Assembly (NCBI GenBank): GCA_003946805.1
Contig: RPSH01000011.1
Coordinates: 1 to 64,000 of the forward strand
Source of the DNA: Bacillus sp. 2B10
GTDB taxonomy: Bacteria; Pseudomonadota; Alphaproteobacteria; Sphingomonadales; Sphingomonadaceae
Length of the DNA stretch: 64,000 nucleotides
Reading direction: 5' to 3'
Under the pieces are notes generated by a model. The model worked only from the letters and a program-made list of their open reading frames with translations. It did no database searches and was not told the origin of the DNA. The position numbers were made by a program, and so were the translations under genes. Each line of letters begins with the position of its first letter. Position 1 is the stretch's first letter. Below are positions 7,037 through 16,215 of the stretch, in pieces.

Positions 7037-8995
7037 ATGGGTTCGATCGCGGGATGGATGGGCGGCGTCACGGCCGCGCTGCTGGCAGGCGTGGCACCGG
7101 TGGCGGGGCAGGGCGTGGTGCCGGGCTTCGCCAACATCTTTGCCGATCATGGCGTGCTGCAACGCGACCGGCCGATCACCCTGTGGGGGACGGCCAGCGG
7201 GGGCGAAACGGTGACCATACGGCTCGGCGATCGCAGCACGACGGCGGTTGCCGGGGCCGATGGCCGCTGGCGCGCGACGTTGCCGGCGATGCAGGCGGGC
7301 GGTCCCTATACGCTGGAAGTGGCCGGCTCCGCTGCAGCCGCGCAGAAACTGTCCGACATCATGATCGGCGACGTGTTCCTGTGCGGTGGCCAGTCGAACA
7401 TGGAGTTTCAGGTCAAGCATGCCACCGGGCTGGAAGTGATCCCGGCGGCCAACGACGCCGATCTGCGTTTTGTGACGATACCCGATACCAGCCGCGCGGC
7501 GCCTGCCGCCGACCTGCCGGCACGTGCCCAGTGGCGGCAGGTGTCGCCGGAAACGGTCGGCGAGGCATCGGCGGTCTGTTACTTCATGGCGCGGCAGCTG
7601 CGGACGACCGAGAAGGTGCCGATGGGCTTCATCGCTTCCGAATGGGGCGGCACGCGGATCGAAAGCTGGATCAGCGCGTCCACGCTCGGCAAGCTGCCGG
7701 GTTTCGCCGAGGGGCTGACGGCGGTCGCGACCTATGGCCGCGATCCGGCGGCCGCGATCACCGCCGATGGTGCCCGCCGCGAACGGGTGTGGGACGGCAT
7801 CGACCCCGCGGCAAAGGCCGAGCGCGCGTTTCGGAGCGCGACGTTCGACGATCGGGGCTGGGCTACCGTGCCGGCGGATGACGGCCAGCTGCCCGCGTCC
7901 GATCGCGCGGGGCTGGGCGGCGCGGTCTGGCTGCGTACCGCAGTCGACCTGACGCCCGAACAGGCGGCGGGCGGGCGGCGGATCCAGCTCGGGCCGATCG
8001 GGGCGTTCGACGAAACCTATATCAACGGTCGCTATGTCGGCGGCGGTAGCGTCGACTGGGCATGGCGCAACTACGACCTGCCGGCCGGCGTACTGCGTGC
8101 CGGCCGCAACGTCGTCGCGATCCGCGCGGTAAGGGCGAACGGCCGGATGGCGTTCGGCAACGTGTCGAACCGGCTGATCGGGCTGGCCGATGGCGGTGTG
8201 GTGCCGCTGTCGGGGCCGTGGCGCTATCGCATCGGTTCCCCGATCGGCGACGATGTCCGCATCGCACCGGCGCCGTGGGAGGTGCCGAACAGCCTGACCA
8301 CGCTCTACAACGGCATGATCGCGCCGCTGGCGGGCTATGGGCTGAAGCTCGCCGCGTGGTATCAGGGGGAGTCGAATGCCGGCGAACCCGGCACCTATCG
8401 TGCGTTGCTGGGCGGATTGATGGCCGACTGGCGCCACACCTTCGCCGCACCCGAGCTGCCGTTCTTCGTCGTGCAACTGACCGCGTTCGGCAAGGCGCAG
8501 ACCGCACCGACCGATTCGGGCTGGGCGGCGCTGCGACAGGCGCAGGCCGAGGCCGTTGCCGCCGACCGCCATGCCGGCCTAGCCGTGACGCTCGACGTCG
8601 GCGACCGGTTCGACATCCACCCGGCGCAGAAGAAGATCGTCGGCGAACGCCTCGCCCGGCTGGCGAGCGTCGTCGCCTATGGCCGGACCGGGCTGCGCAG
8701 CGGTCCGGAGGCGGTCGGTGCGATCCGGCAGGGAAGCGACGTCGTCGTCCGGTTCCGCAACGTAACCGGCGGGCTACAGCGCTATGGCGGGGCAGGGGCG
8801 ATCGGCTTCGAACGCTGCGCCGGCACGACGTGCAGCTTCGTCGACGGCGTGGTGCAGGGCGATACGGTCATCCTGCCCGGCGCCAACCGACCGGAGGTGA
8901 CCGCGATCCGCTATGCATGGTCCGACGCGCCGTTCGTGAACCTGTTCGACGGCGCCGACCTGCCGGCCGCGCCGTTCACCCTGCCGTTGCGGTAA
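7037..8995 (+). CDS. Secreted sialate O-acetylesterase-like SGNH hydrolase
   Basis: A 652-residue exported esterase that would remove O-acetyl groups from sialic acids or plant polysaccharides. An N-terminal signal segment (residues 1-25) precedes a beta-sandwich. The nucleophile motif CGGQSNMEF puts the catalytic serine at residue 120; WYQGESNAG is the oxyanion block; D526 and H528 in GDRFDIHPAQKK complete the triad. A jelly-roll insertion lies between (residues roughly 250-390), as in family members of this size. A good ribosome site, GGAGGGGGG, precedes ATG. It follows the FadR-type gene, so regulation by it is plausible. The substrate cannot be fixed from sequence. Confidence 0.88.
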   Translation: MGSIAGWMGGVTAALLAGVAPVAGQGVVPGFANIFADHGVLQRDRPITLWGTASGGETVTIRLGDRSTTAVAGADGRWRATLPAMQAGGPYTLEVAGSAAAAQKLSDIMIGDVFLCGGQSNMEFQVKHATGLEVIPAANDADLRFVTIPDTSRAAPAADLPARAQWRQVSPETVGEASAVCYFMARQLRTTEKVPMGFIASEWGGTRIESWISASTLGKLPGFAEGLTAVATYGRDPAAAITADGARRERVWDGIDPAAKAERAFRSATFDDRGWATVPADDGQLPASDRAGLGGAVWLRTAVDLTPEQAAGGRRIQLGPIGAFDETYINGRYVGGGSVDWAWRNYDLPAGVLRAGRNVVAIRAVRANGRMAFGNVSNRLIGLADGGVVPLSGPWRYRIGSPIGDDVRIAPAPWEVPNSLTTLYNGMIAPLAGYGLKLAAWYQGESNAGEPGTYRALLGGLMADWRHTFAAPELPFFVVQLTAFGKAQTAPTDSGWAALRQAQAEAVAADRHAGLAVTLDVGDRFDIHPAQKKIVGERLARLASVVAYGRTGLRSGPEAVGAIRQGSDVVVRFRNVTGGLQRYGGAGAIGFERCAGTTCSFVDGVVQGDTVILPGANRPEVTAIRYAWSDAPFVNLFDGADLPAAPFTLPLR

Positions 8996-9031
8996 CGGTT
9001 TCGGCGGCGGGGGGCCCCGCCGCCGACCGGT

Positions 9032-9658
9032 TCATTCGACGACGAAGGTCGTGGTGGCGATGTGGTGCAGCTTGTCGACCGGACCGGCGGCGACGTTCAG
9101 CTTGCCGGTTTCGACCTGCGCCGCGGTCAGCAGATATCGCCCCTTGCCCTCCGCCGGCACCGCGATGCTCCCGTCCGCCGCCGCGACCAGTTCGACCGAT
9201 TTGCGCGCCGGGGTGATCAGCGTCACCTTGGCGGCGGGCACCGGCTTGCCGTCGTGCAGCAGCGCGAAGCGGGTGCCGTTCGCGGTCGTCGGCGCAATTT
9301 CGTAAGGCATCTTCGCGGCGGTCCCGCTGCGACCGGCACGGGCGTAATAGATCACGCCCTCTTTGGCGCCGGCATCGCCCCACGGCTCGAACACCGAATT
9401 GTCGACGACCCGGACGTCGCCCGGCGCGACCTCCGCTTCGATGAAGCCGGCACGGCGGACCTGTCGCGCCATGGGCTGGTCGACGACCTTCGGCGCCTGC
9501 AACCGCTTGAATTCGGGATCGCCGCCCGGCGGCAGCGGTTCGGCCGGCTCACCCAGATAGATGCGCGCCGGGCCGTTGCCGTCGCGTTCGACCCAGACTT
9601 CGTGCGCATCGGCGATCGCCGGCATGGCCAGCGCGATCAACAGGGCAAGGCTTCGCAT
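9032..9658 (-). CDS. DUF4198-family periplasmic protein
   Basis: A 208-residue protein with a clear signal peptide (MRSLALLIALAMPAIADA) followed at once by HEVWVERD, the hallmark opening of DUF4198 proteins, in which the mature N-terminal histidine may bind metal. The rest is beta-rich, with a late carboxypeptidase-regulatory-like segment (FALLHDGKPVPAAKVTLITP). ATG at 9658 was chosen because GGGAG sits 6 bases upstream; ATG at 9664 is an alternative. It diverges from the TonB receptor, with a putative Fur box between, so it is probably iron-regulated and may help present or chaperone a metal ligand in the periplasm. Confidence 0.8.
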   Translation of the reverse strand: MRSLALLIALAMPAIADAHEVWVERDGNGPARIYLGEPAEPLPPGGDPEFKRLQAPKVVDQPMARQVRRAGFIEAEVAPGDVRVVDNSVFEPWGDAGAKEGVIYYARAGRSGTAAKMPYEIAPTTANGTRFALLHDGKPVPAAKVTLITPARKSVELVAAADGSIAVPAEGKGRYLLTAAQVETGKLNVAAGPVDKLHHIATTTFVVE

Positions 9659-9700
9659 ATTCATCTCCCGGTTCGACGACATCCGTCGTTCACCGGTCTG

Positions 9701-9729
9701 TATATAGTAATGATAGTCGCTCGCAATAG
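9701..9729 (-). promoter_or_regulatory. Putative promoter of the DUF4198 gene
   Basis: On the minus strand CTATTG, a 17-bp spacer, then TATATA. The putative Fur box fills the spacer, so a bound repressor would block polymerase. Confidence 0.4.
9709..9727. promoter_or_regulatory. Putative Fur box in the divergent iron promoter
   Basis: A 19-bp stretch beginning AATGATAG and ending TCGCAAT matches 15 of 19 positions of the pattern AATGAGAATCATTCGCAAT as I recall it for Fur-type sites. It overlaps the DUF4198 promoter spacer and ends 4 bp before the receptor -35 box, so it could silence both genes when iron is plentiful. Confidence 0.5.
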
Positions 9730-9731
9730 CG

Positions 9732-9760
9732 TTGCAATCCGCTCATATGCCTTGTAGGGC
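9732..9760 (+). promoter_or_regulatory. Putative promoter of the TonB receptor operon
   Basis: TTGCAA, a 17-bp spacer, then TAGGGC; predicted start near 9767, about 30 nt before the ATG. Confidence 0.45.
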
Positions 9761-9796
9761 ACGCCGTATTGAAAGCGATTCGCAAAAGGGAACGGG

Positions 9797-11995
9797 ATGC
9801 GGCCTTCGGTACGACACAAGACTTTGGCTGCGCTGCTCGCGATGCTGTTGCCCGTCCTTCCCGCTGCCGCCGAACCGGTGACGACGGCCGACGACGATAC
9901 CCAGCGCGAGGACGGCATCGTCGTCGTCGGCAAGAGCTACGGCCAGGCGGTCGGCAAAACCGTCACGCCGCTGAAGGACGTGCCGAACACCATCACCGTG
10001 ATCGATCAGGAACAGTTGCAACAGCGCAACCTGTTCACGCTGGAGGATGCGCTGACCGTCACCAACGGCGTCACGGTGACCGGGATCAGCAGCGAAGACC
10101 CGTCCTTTCTCTCGCGCGGCTTCACCATCAACAATTACCTCGTCGACGGCGTCCCGACCTTCGCCTTCGGATTCCCGGCGGTCGTGCCCGACCTGTTCCT
10201 GTACGACCGGGTCGAGGTCCTGCGCGGCCCCGCCGGCCTGTTCAGCGGTGCGGGCAATCCGGCGGGCAGCATCAACCTGGTCCGCAAGCGGCCGCTGGCC
10301 GAACGCTCGGTCAGCGCGCTGGCGGGCTATGGCAGCTATCGGAACCTGCGCGCGGAACTCGACGTGTCGACCCCGCTCGACGACCGGTCGGGCGTGCGGC
10401 TGGGCGCGATGGTACAGGATCAGGACCAGTTCTTCGACGTCGCCCACCGCTATCGCTTCGCCGCGTTCGGCGTGGCCGACACGAAGATCGGCGATGATAC
10501 GACGCTGACCGTCGGCGGCAATTACGACCTGTTCAAGCCCGCGATCCAGTCCGGGCTTCCCGGCATCATCGGCGGGACGGACGGCAGCGAGGGCCAGTTG
10601 CTGGACGTGGACCGCGCCACCTATCTCGGCGCCGACTGGAACCGCTTCCGCTCGGAAAGCTGGTCGGGCTTCGTCGAACTGGCGCACCGGGTCAGCGACC
10701 GCTGGACGCTGCGCGCCACGGGCATGGTGACCGATGTCGATCGCACCGACGTCTACAGCTATATCGGCAACCAGCCGGTCACGCCGACCAATGGCGTCAC
10801 CAGCCATATCGCGTTTCGCGGCGACAGCGCGATGCAGACCCGGTCATTCGATTTCAACGGGGTAGGGAGCTTTCCTGCGTTCGGACGCGAACAGACGCTG
10901 ATCGTCGGCGCGGATTACCAGGCGAGCAGATCGACCTCCGCCAATGCGCGCCGGTCGAACTATGCCACGATCAACGTCTTCGCGCCCGTGTCGCCGGCCG
11001 AACCGGATCTCGATCCCTATGCGCTGGCCGCCGGCAAGGTGGTCGGCGGCAGCCTGACCGATGTCGAGCAATATGGCCTGTACGGACAATTGCGGCTCAG
11101 CCCGTTCGCCGGGCTGACGCTGGTCGGCGGTGGCCGCATGACGTGGTGGGATACGACGATCACGCTGACCTCTGCGCAACTGGTGCGCGGAACGCCGTCG
11201 ACCTACAGCTTCGACGAACGGTTCACCCCCTATGCCGGGGTGGTGTGGGACGTGACCGACGACCTGAACCTCTATGCAAGCTATGCCGACAGCTTCACGC
11301 CGCAGGCCCCGGTTGGCGGCCGGGTGCGTCCCGACGGCCGCGCGCTGGACCCACTGATCGGCGAGCAGTACGAGGCGGGGAGCAAGCTGTCGCTGATGGA
11401 CAAGCGCCTCCTGCTGTCGGCGGCGGTGTATCAGATCACGCAGAACAATCGCGTCTTCAACGACCCCAATCTCGACACGATCGTCTACCAGATCGGCAAG
11501 GTCCGCGCGCGCGGCGTCGAGGCGGAGGCGAGCGGCGAGATCCTGCCTGGCTGGCGCGTCAACGGCGGCTATACCTTCACCCGGACCAAGTATCTGGAGG
11601 AGGCCAATCCGGTGCTGGAGGGGTTGAGCCTGTTGCCGGTGATACCCGAGCATATGGTCAAGCTGTTCACCAACTACGAACCCACCGACGGTCCGCTGGC
11701 CGGGGCCAGCGTCGGCGCGGGCGTGACGTGGTTCGACGCGACGTGGAGCGGCAATCCCGCGGCGTTCAACGCCAACGGAACGATCCGCACGCGTTCGACG
11801 ATCGTGCGCCAAGGCGCCTATGCCGTTGCCGACCTGCGTGCCGGCTACAAGCTGACCGACGCACTGTCGGTCGCGGTCAACGTCAACAACCTGTTCGACC
11901 GCAACTATTTCGCGCGCATCTCGTCGACCGGTCGCGGCAATTACTATGGCAGCCCGCGCACCGTGTTCGCCACGATCCGGGCAACCTTCCCGTGA
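9797..11995 (+). CDS. TonB-dependent siderophore receptor (FhuE/FpvA type)
   Basis: A 732-residue outer-membrane gated channel that binds a ferric siderophore and imports it using TonB energy. It has a signal peptide (to about residue 25), then a plug domain opening with DGIVVVGK as TonB box region. KTVTPLKDVPNTITVIDQEQLQQ and the plug-end motif VEVLRGPAGLFSGAGNPAGSINLVRKRP are typical of siderophore receptors. A 22-strand barrel follows, ending in the aromatic-terminated FATIRATFP. Its stop overlaps the GTG of the DUF3649 gene, starting a four-gene operon. The actual siderophore is unknown; no biosynthetic genes are in the window. Confidence 0.93.
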   Translation: MRPSVRHKTLAALLAMLLPVLPAAAEPVTTADDDTQREDGIVVVGKSYGQAVGKTVTPLKDVPNTITVIDQEQLQQRNLFTLEDALTVTNGVTVTGISSEDPSFLSRGFTINNYLVDGVPTFAFGFPAVVPDLFLYDRVEVLRGPAGLFSGAGNPAGSINLVRKRPLAERSVSALAGYGSYRNLRAELDVSTPLDDRSGVRLGAMVQDQDQFFDVAHRYRFAAFGVADTKIGDDTTLTVGGNYDLFKPAIQSGLPGIIGGTDGSEGQLLDVDRATYLGADWNRFRSESWSGFVELAHRVSDRWTLRATGMVTDVDRTDVYSYIGNQPVTPTNGVTSHIAFRGDSAMQTRSFDFNGVGSFPAFGREQTLIVGADYQASRSTSANARRSNYATINVFAPVSPAEPDLDPYALAAGKVVGGSLTDVEQYGLYGQLRLSPFAGLTLVGGGRMTWWDTTITLTSAQLVRGTPSTYSFDERFTPYAGVVWDVTDDLNLYASYADSFTPQAPVGGRVRPDGRALDPLIGEQYEAGSKLSLMDKRLLLSAAVYQITQNNRVFNDPNLDTIVYQIGKVRARGVEAEASGEILPGWRVNGGYTFTRTKYLEEANPVLEGLSLLPVIPEHMVKLFTNYEPTDGPLAGASVGAGVTWFDATWSGNPAAFNANGTIRTRSTIVRQGAYAVADLRAGYKLTDALSVAVNVNNLFDRNYFARISSTGRGNYYGSPRTVFATIRATFP

Positions 11996-12306
11996 AGGCG
12001 GCCCGGCAGGAGCGCCACATCCTGTGGCACCGGCTGGGCGACAATGCCCTGCGCCTGATCGCGGCGCTGCCGGTCGGCTATGCGGTCGCGTCGCTATGGT
12101 CGATGGCGCTGGCGCGCATCCTGCCGGGGGAGCGGGCACAGGCGACGATCGCCGCCGCGCTGATCGCGTTGGTGCTGTGCGTCGGCGCCGCGATGTGGGC
12201 CTATGCCGCACGCAGCGGCTGGCGGGCCCTGTGGACGCTGGTCGTCGCGGGCGGCGTGGCCGGCGCGATCTGCTGGGGATCGGTCGCGATCTGGGGACGG
12301 ATATGA
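11992..12306 (+). CDS. DUF3649-like small inner-membrane protein of iron uptake
   Basis: A 104-residue protein with three hydrophobic helices (LRLIAALPVGYAVASLW, ATIAAALIALVLCVGAAMW, LWTLVVAGGVAGAICWG). GTG start overlaps the receptor stop by 4 bases and the stop overlaps the next ATG. In other bacteria small proteins of this type sit between a siderophore receptor and a PepSY membrane protein, exactly as here, suggesting a role in handling imported ferric siderophore. No catalytic motif is visible. The family name is from context and overall look, not from a search. Confidence 0.65.
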   Translation: MKAARQERHILWHRLGDNALRLIAALPVGYAVASLWSMALARILPGERAQATIAAALIALVLCVGAAMWAYAARSGWRALWTLVVAGGVAGAICWGSVAIWGRI

Positions 12307-13889
12307 GCAAGGGGTTTCGCCAGTCGCAATCGACGCTGCATACCTGGTCGGGGTTGCTGCTCGGCTGGCTGCTGTTCGCGATCTTCGTCGCCGGCACCGC
12401 GGCCTATTGGCGCGAGGCGCTGAACCGCTGGTCGCGACCCGAGCTGGCGCGGGTCGAGAGCACCGACCGGGTCGTGCAGGGTGCGGTCGCGTACCTGTCG
12501 CGCAAGGCACCCGACGCACAGAGCTGGTTCATCACCGTGCCGACACCGCAGAGCGCGGGTGCCGACCTGTTCTGGGTCCCCGCCGCCAGGCCCGTCGAGG
12601 AAGGCCGTGGCCGGCGCGGGCGCCGCGATACCCGCGCTTTCATCGGCAGCGACGGGCAGGCGGGCACCGCGCGCGAGACCCGCGGCGGCGAGTTCTTCTA
12701 CCGTTTTCATTTCGACCTGGACTACATGCCGGTCTTCTGGGCGCGCTGGATCGTCGGCATTGCCGCGATGTTCATGCTGGTCGCGATCTTCACCGGCATC
12801 GTCACCCACAAGAAGATATTCCGCGACTTCTTCACGCTGCGGCGGGGGAAGGGGCAGCGGTCGTGGCTCGACGGGCACAATGCCACCGCGGTGCTGGCGC
12901 TGCCGTTCCACCTGATGATTACCTATACCGGGCTGGTCACGCTGATCGCGATGCTGATGCCATGGGCGATCGTCGCCAATTACAGCGACGAGGCGAAGCT
13001 CTACGACGCCGTCTTTCCGCAGGCACCGGTGGTCGAACGGACCGGTCGGGCAGCGCCGCTGGTCGACCTCGCCTCCGTCGTCCACGATGCCGAGCGGCGG
13101 ATCGGCGGGTCGGTCGGCTATGTCACCGTCTTCAACCCCGGCGACGCGGCGGCGCGCATCACGCTGACCCGGTCGGGCACGTCGATGCTGTCGGCGCGGA
13201 CGCCCGGCATCGCCTATGACGGCGTCACCGGCCGGATGCTGTGGCAGGCACCGCCACCCGGCGGCGCGGTGGAGACGCAGGGGGTGATGGTCGGGCTGCA
13301 CGCGGGACGCTTCGGCGATTATCCGATGCGCTGGCTGTATTTCCTGTGCGGCATCGCCGGATCGCTGATGGTCGCCAGCGGCCTCGTGCTCTGGACCGTC
13401 AAGCGGCGCGAGCGGCTGCCCGATCCGGCACACCCGCCGTTCGGCTTCCGGGTGGTCGAGCGGCTGAACATCGGCTTCGTCGCCGGCTTCCCGATCGCGA
13501 TGACCGTCTATCTCTGGGCCAACCGCCTGCTGTCGTTCACGCTGGAGCGGCGCGCCGATCAGGAGGTCAACACGATGTTCGCCGGCTGGGCGATAGTGTT
13601 CCTCTATGCACTCGCCCGCCGTCCGGCACGGGCATGGGTCGAACTGCTGACGTTGCAGGCGGCGTTGCTGGTGCTGTTGCCGCTCTACAACCTCGTCGCG
13701 CTGCCGACCGGACTGACCGCGACGATCGCGCAGGGCGACTGGGTGCTGGCCGGCGTCGACCTGACCTTCCTCGCGCTGGGCGCGGGGTTCGGTTTAGCGG
13801 CATGGCGCGTCCACTGCTTCCGGCCGAAGAATCGCCGCCGCCCCGCCCGGACGGCTGCGCCCGCTGCCGGGTGGGCACCGGCGGAATGA
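12303..13889 (+). CDS. PepSY-domain inner-membrane protein (PiuB-like, iron siderophore reductase candidate)
   Basis: A 528-residue protein with the PepSY-associated membrane helix layout. The first helix is LHTWSGLLLGWLLFAIFVAGTAAYW, a large periplasmic PepSY region follows, then the pair WIVGIAAMFMLVAIFTGIVTHKKIFRDFF and LDGHNATAVLALPFHLMITYTGL, and late helices from residue 350 on. Conserved histidines in the helices (LHTW, THKK, GHNA, PFHLM, GLHAG) suit haem ligation. Relatives such as FoxB/PiuB reduce ferric siderophores in the periplasm to release iron. That activity is inferred from family and operon position. The start overlaps the preceding stop (ATGA). Confidence 0.85.
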   Translation: MSKGFRQSQSTLHTWSGLLLGWLLFAIFVAGTAAYWREALNRWSRPELARVESTDRVVQGAVAYLSRKAPDAQSWFITVPTPQSAGADLFWVPAARPVEEGRGRRGRRDTRAFIGSDGQAGTARETRGGEFFYRFHFDLDYMPVFWARWIVGIAAMFMLVAIFTGIVTHKKIFRDFFTLRRGKGQRSWLDGHNATAVLALPFHLMITYTGLVTLIAMLMPWAIVANYSDEAKLYDAVFPQAPVVERTGRAAPLVDLASVVHDAERRIGGSVGYVTVFNPGDAAARITLTRSGTSMLSARTPGIAYDGVTGRMLWQAPPPGGAVETQGVMVGLHAGRFGDYPMRWLYFLCGIAGSLMVASGLVLWTVKRRERLPDPAHPPFGFRVVERLNIGFVAGFPIAMTVYLWANRLLSFTLERRADQEVNTMFAGWAIVFLYALARRPARAWVELLTLQAALLVLLPLYNLVALPTGLTATIAQGDWVLAGVDLTFLALGAGFGLAAWRVHCFRPKNRRRPARTAAPAAGWAPAE

Positions 13890-14137
13890 TGCTCGTCGCG
13901 CTCCTGTCGGCGCTCGGCGCCTTCGCCCTGCTGGCGCTGGCCAGCGACCGTCACCGGGACCGCTGGCAGGGTGCCGATCCACGCTGGCGCCGCTTGGCGG
14001 GCTGGGCGCTGGTGATCGTCACCTTCGCGGCCGGTTTCGCCGCGTGGGGGCCGGTCTATGGCGCGATCGGCGCGACCGGGCTGTTGATGTTCTCCGCCGG
14101 CGTCAGCTTTCTGGCGCTGAACCTCACCCGGCGTTAG
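13886..14137 (+). CDS. DUF3325-like small membrane protein
   Basis: An 83-residue protein with three hydrophobic segments and little else: LLSALGAFALLALAS, LAGWALVIVTFAAGFAAW and ATGLLMFSAGVSFLALNL. The start codon (ATG at 13886, immediately followed by a second ATG) overlaps the PepSY gene stop. It is the last gene of the receptor operon, a position often held by DUF3325 proteins. Its TAG stop falls at the outer end of palindromic element copy 3. Function unknown; accessory subunit of the iron-release membrane complex is a reasonable guess. Confidence 0.65.
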   Translation: MMLVALLSALGAFALLALASDRHRDRWQGADPRWRRLAGWALVIVTFAAGFAAWGPVYGAIGATGLLMFSAGVSFLALNLTRR

Positions 14138-14270
14138 GTGTTTGATCCACTCCTATTGAAACGGGCGTCATCCTAGCCAAGGCCGGGATCTCCGGTGGTA
14201 GCAGCAGGAGCTGAGGGAGACCCCAGCCTTCGCTGGGGTGACGTTTCCATGCGGATGGATCAAACTCTAG
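14134..14270. repeat. Dispersed palindromic element, copy 3 (complete)
   Basis: About 137 bp. The left end TTAGGTGTTTGATCCA supplies the TAG stop of the DUF3325 gene; the right end is TGGATCAAACTCTAG. The right half is nearly base-for-base the same as copy 1. The remaining 90 bp to trmFO (14271-14360) show no feature. Confidence 0.85.
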
Positions 14271-14360
14271 CAGCCGGCCGACAAGCGGCGCCTGTCACGC
14301 GCTGCAACCGGGAGGTCACGGCCTGCGCCGGAGGACCAGGCCCGGTGGAAGAACCAGTCG

Positions 14361-15677
14361 TCAGAGCGCCGCCGCCCAGGGTTCGAAGGCATCGCGCGCC
14401 CGCGCAGTGTACATCTTCTTGCGATCGGCCTTTTTGGTCCGGCCGGGGATCGGCGGCATCAGCCCGAAATTGACGTTCATCGGTTGATAGGTCTCGGCCA
14501 CCGCCGCGCCGGTGATGTGGTGGAGCAGCGCGCCCAGCGCCGTCTCGACCGGCGGCGGGCTGAGGTCGCGCCCCGCCAGTTCGGCGGCGGCGAAGCGGCC
14601 CGCCATCAGCCCGACCGCCGCGCTCTCGACATAGCCCTCGCAGCCCGTCATCTGACCGGCGAAGCGCAGATGCGGCCGCGCTTTCAGCCGCAGCGTCGGG
14701 TCGAGCAGTTCGGGCGAGCGGATGAACGTGTTGCGATGCAGCCCGCCCAGCCGCGCGAACTCGGCATTCTCCAGCCCCGGAATGGTCCGGAACAGCCGCA
14801 CCTGCTCGCCATGTTTCAGCTTGGTCTGGAACCCGACGATGTTCCACAGCGTGCCGGTGGCATTGTCCTGCCGCAGCTGGACGACGGCATGCGGCCACCG
14901 CCCGGTGCGCGGATCGTCGAGGCCCACCGGCTTCATCGGTCCGAAACGCAACGTATCCAGCCCCCGCTCGGCCATCACCTCGATCGGCATACAGCCTTCG
15001 AAATAGGGGACATTCTCCCATTCGCGGAACTCGGCCTTCTCCCCCGCCATCAGTCCGGCATGAAAGGCTTCATACTGTTCGCGGTTCATCGCGCAGTTGA
15101 TGTAATCCTTACCCTCGCCCTTGTTCCACCGGCTCTGGAACCATGCCTGTTCCATGTCGATCGAATCGAAATGGACGATCGGCGCAATCGCGTCGAAGAA
15201 GGCCAGCGCCTCCGCGCCGGTCGCGCCGCCGATATCGCCCGCCAGTGCCGGTGCGGTCAGCGGGCCGGTGGCGACGATCGTCGGGCCGCTGTCGGGCAGC
15301 ACGTCTACCCGTTCGCGCACGATCGTGATGTTGGGATGCGCCGCCAGCGCCGCGGTGACCCCGGCCGAAAACCCGTCGCGATCGACGGCCAGCGCCGATC
15401 CCGCCGGCACCTTGTGCGCATCGCCCTTCGCCATGATGAGCGAGCCCAGCGCGCGCATCTCGGCATGCAGCAGCCCGACCGCATTCGATTCGGCATCGTC
15501 GGAGCGGAAGCTGTTCGAACAGACCAGCTCGGCGAGGTCGTCGCCCTGATGCGCCGGCGTGGTATCGCCGCCGCCGCGCATTTCGGACAGGCGCACCTTC
15601 GCGCCGGCCTGTGCCAGTTGCCAGGCGGCTTCGGACCCGGCGAGCCCGCCGCCGATGATGTGGACGTCATATTGCAT
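14361..15677 (-). CDS. trmFO: Methylenetetrahydrofolate--tRNA-(uracil-5-)-methyltransferase
   Basis: A 438-residue cytosolic flavoenzyme that makes 5-methyluridine at position 54 of tRNA using methylene-THF and FADH2. It begins with the FAD-binding motif [20 protein letters not shown] (glycines at 9-11 and 14). The family-specific [26 protein letters not shown] and [28 protein letters not shown] blocks follow, and [21 protein letters not shown] with [10 protein letters not shown] near the C terminus. Length and motifs are complete. No ribosome site precedes the ATG, and a TTGCCC-N17-TAGGAC promoter ends 7 bp before it, so the mRNA may be leaderless. Confidence 0.96.
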   Translation of the reverse strand: MQYDVHIIGGGLAGSEAAWQLAQAGAKVRLSEMRGGGDTTPAHQGDDLAELVCSNSFRSDDAESNAVGLLHAEMRALGSLIMAKGDAHKVPAGSALAVDRDGFSAGVTAALAAHPNITIVRERVDVLPDSGPTIVATGPLTAPALAGDIGGATGAEALAFFDAIAPIVHFDSIDMEQAWFQSRWNKGEGKDYINCAMNREQYEAFHAGLMAGEKAEFREWENVPYFEGCMPIEVMAERGLDTLRFGPMKPVGLDDPRTGRWPHAVVQLRQDNATGTLWNIVGFQTKLKHGEQVRLFRTIPGLENAEFARLGGLHRNTFIRSPELLDPTLRLKARPHLRFAGQMTGCEGYVESAAVGLMAGRFAAAELAGRDLSPPPVETALGALLHHITGAAVAETYQPMNVNFGLMPPIPGRTKKADRKKMYTARARDAFEPWAAAL

Positions 15678-15684
15678 GCACCGC

Positions 15685-15713
15685 GTCCTAGGCGGGCGAA
15701 GGGAAACGGGCAA
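15685..15713 (-). promoter_or_regulatory. Putative trmFO promoter (leaderless layout)
   Basis: Minus strand TTGCCC, 17-bp spacer, TAGGAC. The A of the trmFO ATG is the eighth base after the -10 hexamer. Confidence 0.45.
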
Positions 15714-15783
15714 TGAACGTCCCGACCGTACCGTCGTTTTAACCGGCAGGGCGCGGTACGATCGCGGTGGAAGGATGCGGACG

Positions 15784-16215
15784 ATGAAGATCTTCACGAT
15801 CGGCTATGAGGCGGTAACCATGGCGGAATTCGTCGCCGCCCTGCAACGGGCCGGAGTTCGCCGGGTCATCGACGTTCGTGCGCTCCCGCTGTCGCGGCGG
15901 CCGGGTTTCTCCAAAACCTCACTCGCCGCCGAACTGGCGGGCCATGATATCGACTATGTCCATCTGAAAGCGCTGGGCACGCCCAAGCGCGGGCGCGACG
16001 CGGCGAAGAAGGGCGACGTCGCGACGCTGCGCGCGGTGTATGACGAACAACTCGAACTGCCCGAGGCACAGGCGCAGGCGGCGATCATGCTGGGACTGGC
16101 GGCGGAACTGCCGTCGGCGCTGCTGTGTTTCGAGCGCGACCCGCAACATTGCCACCGGACGCTGCTGCTCGAAGCGGTCGGGCAGGGCGCGGAGGTGGTG
16201 GAACTGTACGTCTAG
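15784..16215 (+). CDS. DUF488 family protein
   Basis: A 143-residue protein with the family's conserved elements: opening [26 protein letters not shown] with the DVR signature, LKALGTPK, and the C-terminal [17 protein letters not shown]488 proteins are small alpha/beta proteins of uncertain role; the conserved Asp, Arg, Cys and His residues suggest nucleic-acid or nucleotide chemistry. ATG at 15784 chosen because GGAAGG lies 9 bases upstream; an ATG at 15775 has none. It diverges from trmFO. The TAG stop coincides with the CTAGAG left end of palindromic element copy 4. Confidence 0.8.
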   Translation: MKIFTIGYEAVTMAEFVAALQRAGVRRVIDVRALPLSRRPGFSKTSLAAELAGHDIDYVHLKALGTPKRGRDAAKKGDVATLRAVYDEQLELPEAQAQAAIMLGLAAELPSALLCFERDPQHCHRTLLLEAVGQGAEVVELYV

